A stretch of DNA of 61,441 nucleotides from CAYRHJ01 sp964424105. Its GTDB lineage: Bacteria > Planctomycetota > Phycisphaerae > UBA1845. Below the pieces are notes generated by a model. That model was not told the DNA's origin, made no database searches, and saw only the letters and a list, made by a program, of their open reading frames with translations. Positions 61,302 to 61,441 of this stretch are shown here, in pieces. Every line of letters begins with the position of its first letter. Within the stretch, counting starts at the first letter, position 1. Where the stretch lies: NCBI GenBank assembly GCA_964424105.1, contig CAYRHJ010000027.1:1-61441 (forward strand), written 5' to 3'. A program made the translations under genes and the position numbers.

Positions 61302-61441
61302 GCATTCCATGCGGCGAAACGGCAGATTCGTGGTCAACGCCAGCCGACGGGCGAATCGTTTCAGGCAGTCGTAGCCGCCGTCGAAGCCGTGCTCAGTCTT
61401 GAGGTCCTGCCAGATACGCTGCTTGCTGAGACCCTTCTCCA
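61302..61441 (-). pseudogene. istA: IS21 IstA transposase fragment
   Basis: The minus-strand frame encodes EKGLSKQRIWQDLKTEHGFD and RLALTTNLPFRRMEC, the N-terminal HTH region of an IS21 IstA transposase. The gene start is outside the window to the right. Homology stops at MEC; the expected continuation (AQVDFG region) is missing, and the frame runs on through a REP-like unit (about 61245-61280) to a nearby stop. A truncated remnant. Confidence 0.65.

Noticed and set aside
61024..61305. Overlapping ORFs on both strands made of Arg/Ala/His repeats
   Set aside because: They are translations of the 24-bp tandem repeat and lack start signals or domains.

Overview
The window looks like a chromosomal segment of a motile planctomycete (Planctomycetota, possibly Phycisphaerae-like). 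The base composition is GC-rich. The lines of evidence are secreted Cys-rich and DUF4252 proteins, an ECF sigma factor translationally coupled to a Ser/Thr kinase with a DWG motif, a fused gamma-alpha 2-oxoacid:ferredoxin oxidoreductase, and abundant palindromic repeats. The phylum is an inference; no rRNA or tRNA gene was seen in the window.

Layout. 1-0.2 kb: the last codons of an IS21-type istB and the element's right end. 0.6-5.3 kb: a korB-korA pair (2-oxoglutarate:ferredoxin oxidoreductase) between two CBS-domain genes, followed by a truncated CBS remnant resembling a ClC channel C-terminus. 5.4-19.4 kb: housekeeping and unknown genes. These are a 708-aa unknown protein, a YhhQ-type queuosine-precursor transporter, a STAS protein, a secreted unknown protein, a DUF255 thioredoxin-domain protein, murJ, an ECF sigma/anti-sigma/DUF4252/lipoprotein operon, two YkgJ-type Cys-cluster proteins and a phosphofructokinase.

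19.9-51.4 kb: one long, almost uninterrupted plus-strand flagellar superoperon. It opens with a regulatory block (TPR membrane protein, FlgN-like chaperone, histidine kinase, sigma-54-dependent response regulator). A plausible -24/-12 promoter follows, and then flgB-flgC-fliE-fliF-fliG-fliH-fliI-fliJ-motE-like-fliK-flgD-flgE-flbD-motA-motB-fliL-fliN-fliO-fliP-fliQ-fliR-flhB-flhA-flhF-(small ORF)-flhG-(small ORF)-TM protein-fliA. The order resembles the Firmicutes/spirochaete fla superoperon, but fliM is missing from its usual place between fliL and fliN. The filament, hook-cap, P/L-ring and chemotaxis genes are not in the window. The expected logic is a cascade: sigma-54 plus the response regulator turn on the basal-body genes, and FliA (sigma-28), encoded last, would serve late genes elsewhere.

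51.5-61.4 kb: a RuvX/YqgF gene, then a minus-strand group of secreted proteins in which one gene is clearly broken and another has lost its tail (both carry a HEMS tail that is now out of frame or behind a stop). Next come purB, pyrE, an ECF sigma factor with a coupled Ser/Thr kinase, a small membrane protein, and a secreted DUF1579 protein with a His/Asp-rich linker. The window ends in hairpins, a GC-rich tandem repeat and a truncated istA fragment.

Two dispersed palindrome families run through everything: (1) a dRS3-like element (ATTCCGGC-N-GCCGGAAT) and (2) a REP-like element (GACCGCTC...GCGGTCGCGGCTC). Several copies sit inside reading frames (fliN, fliO, the TPR gene, the second ykgJ-like gene) and are translated in frame.
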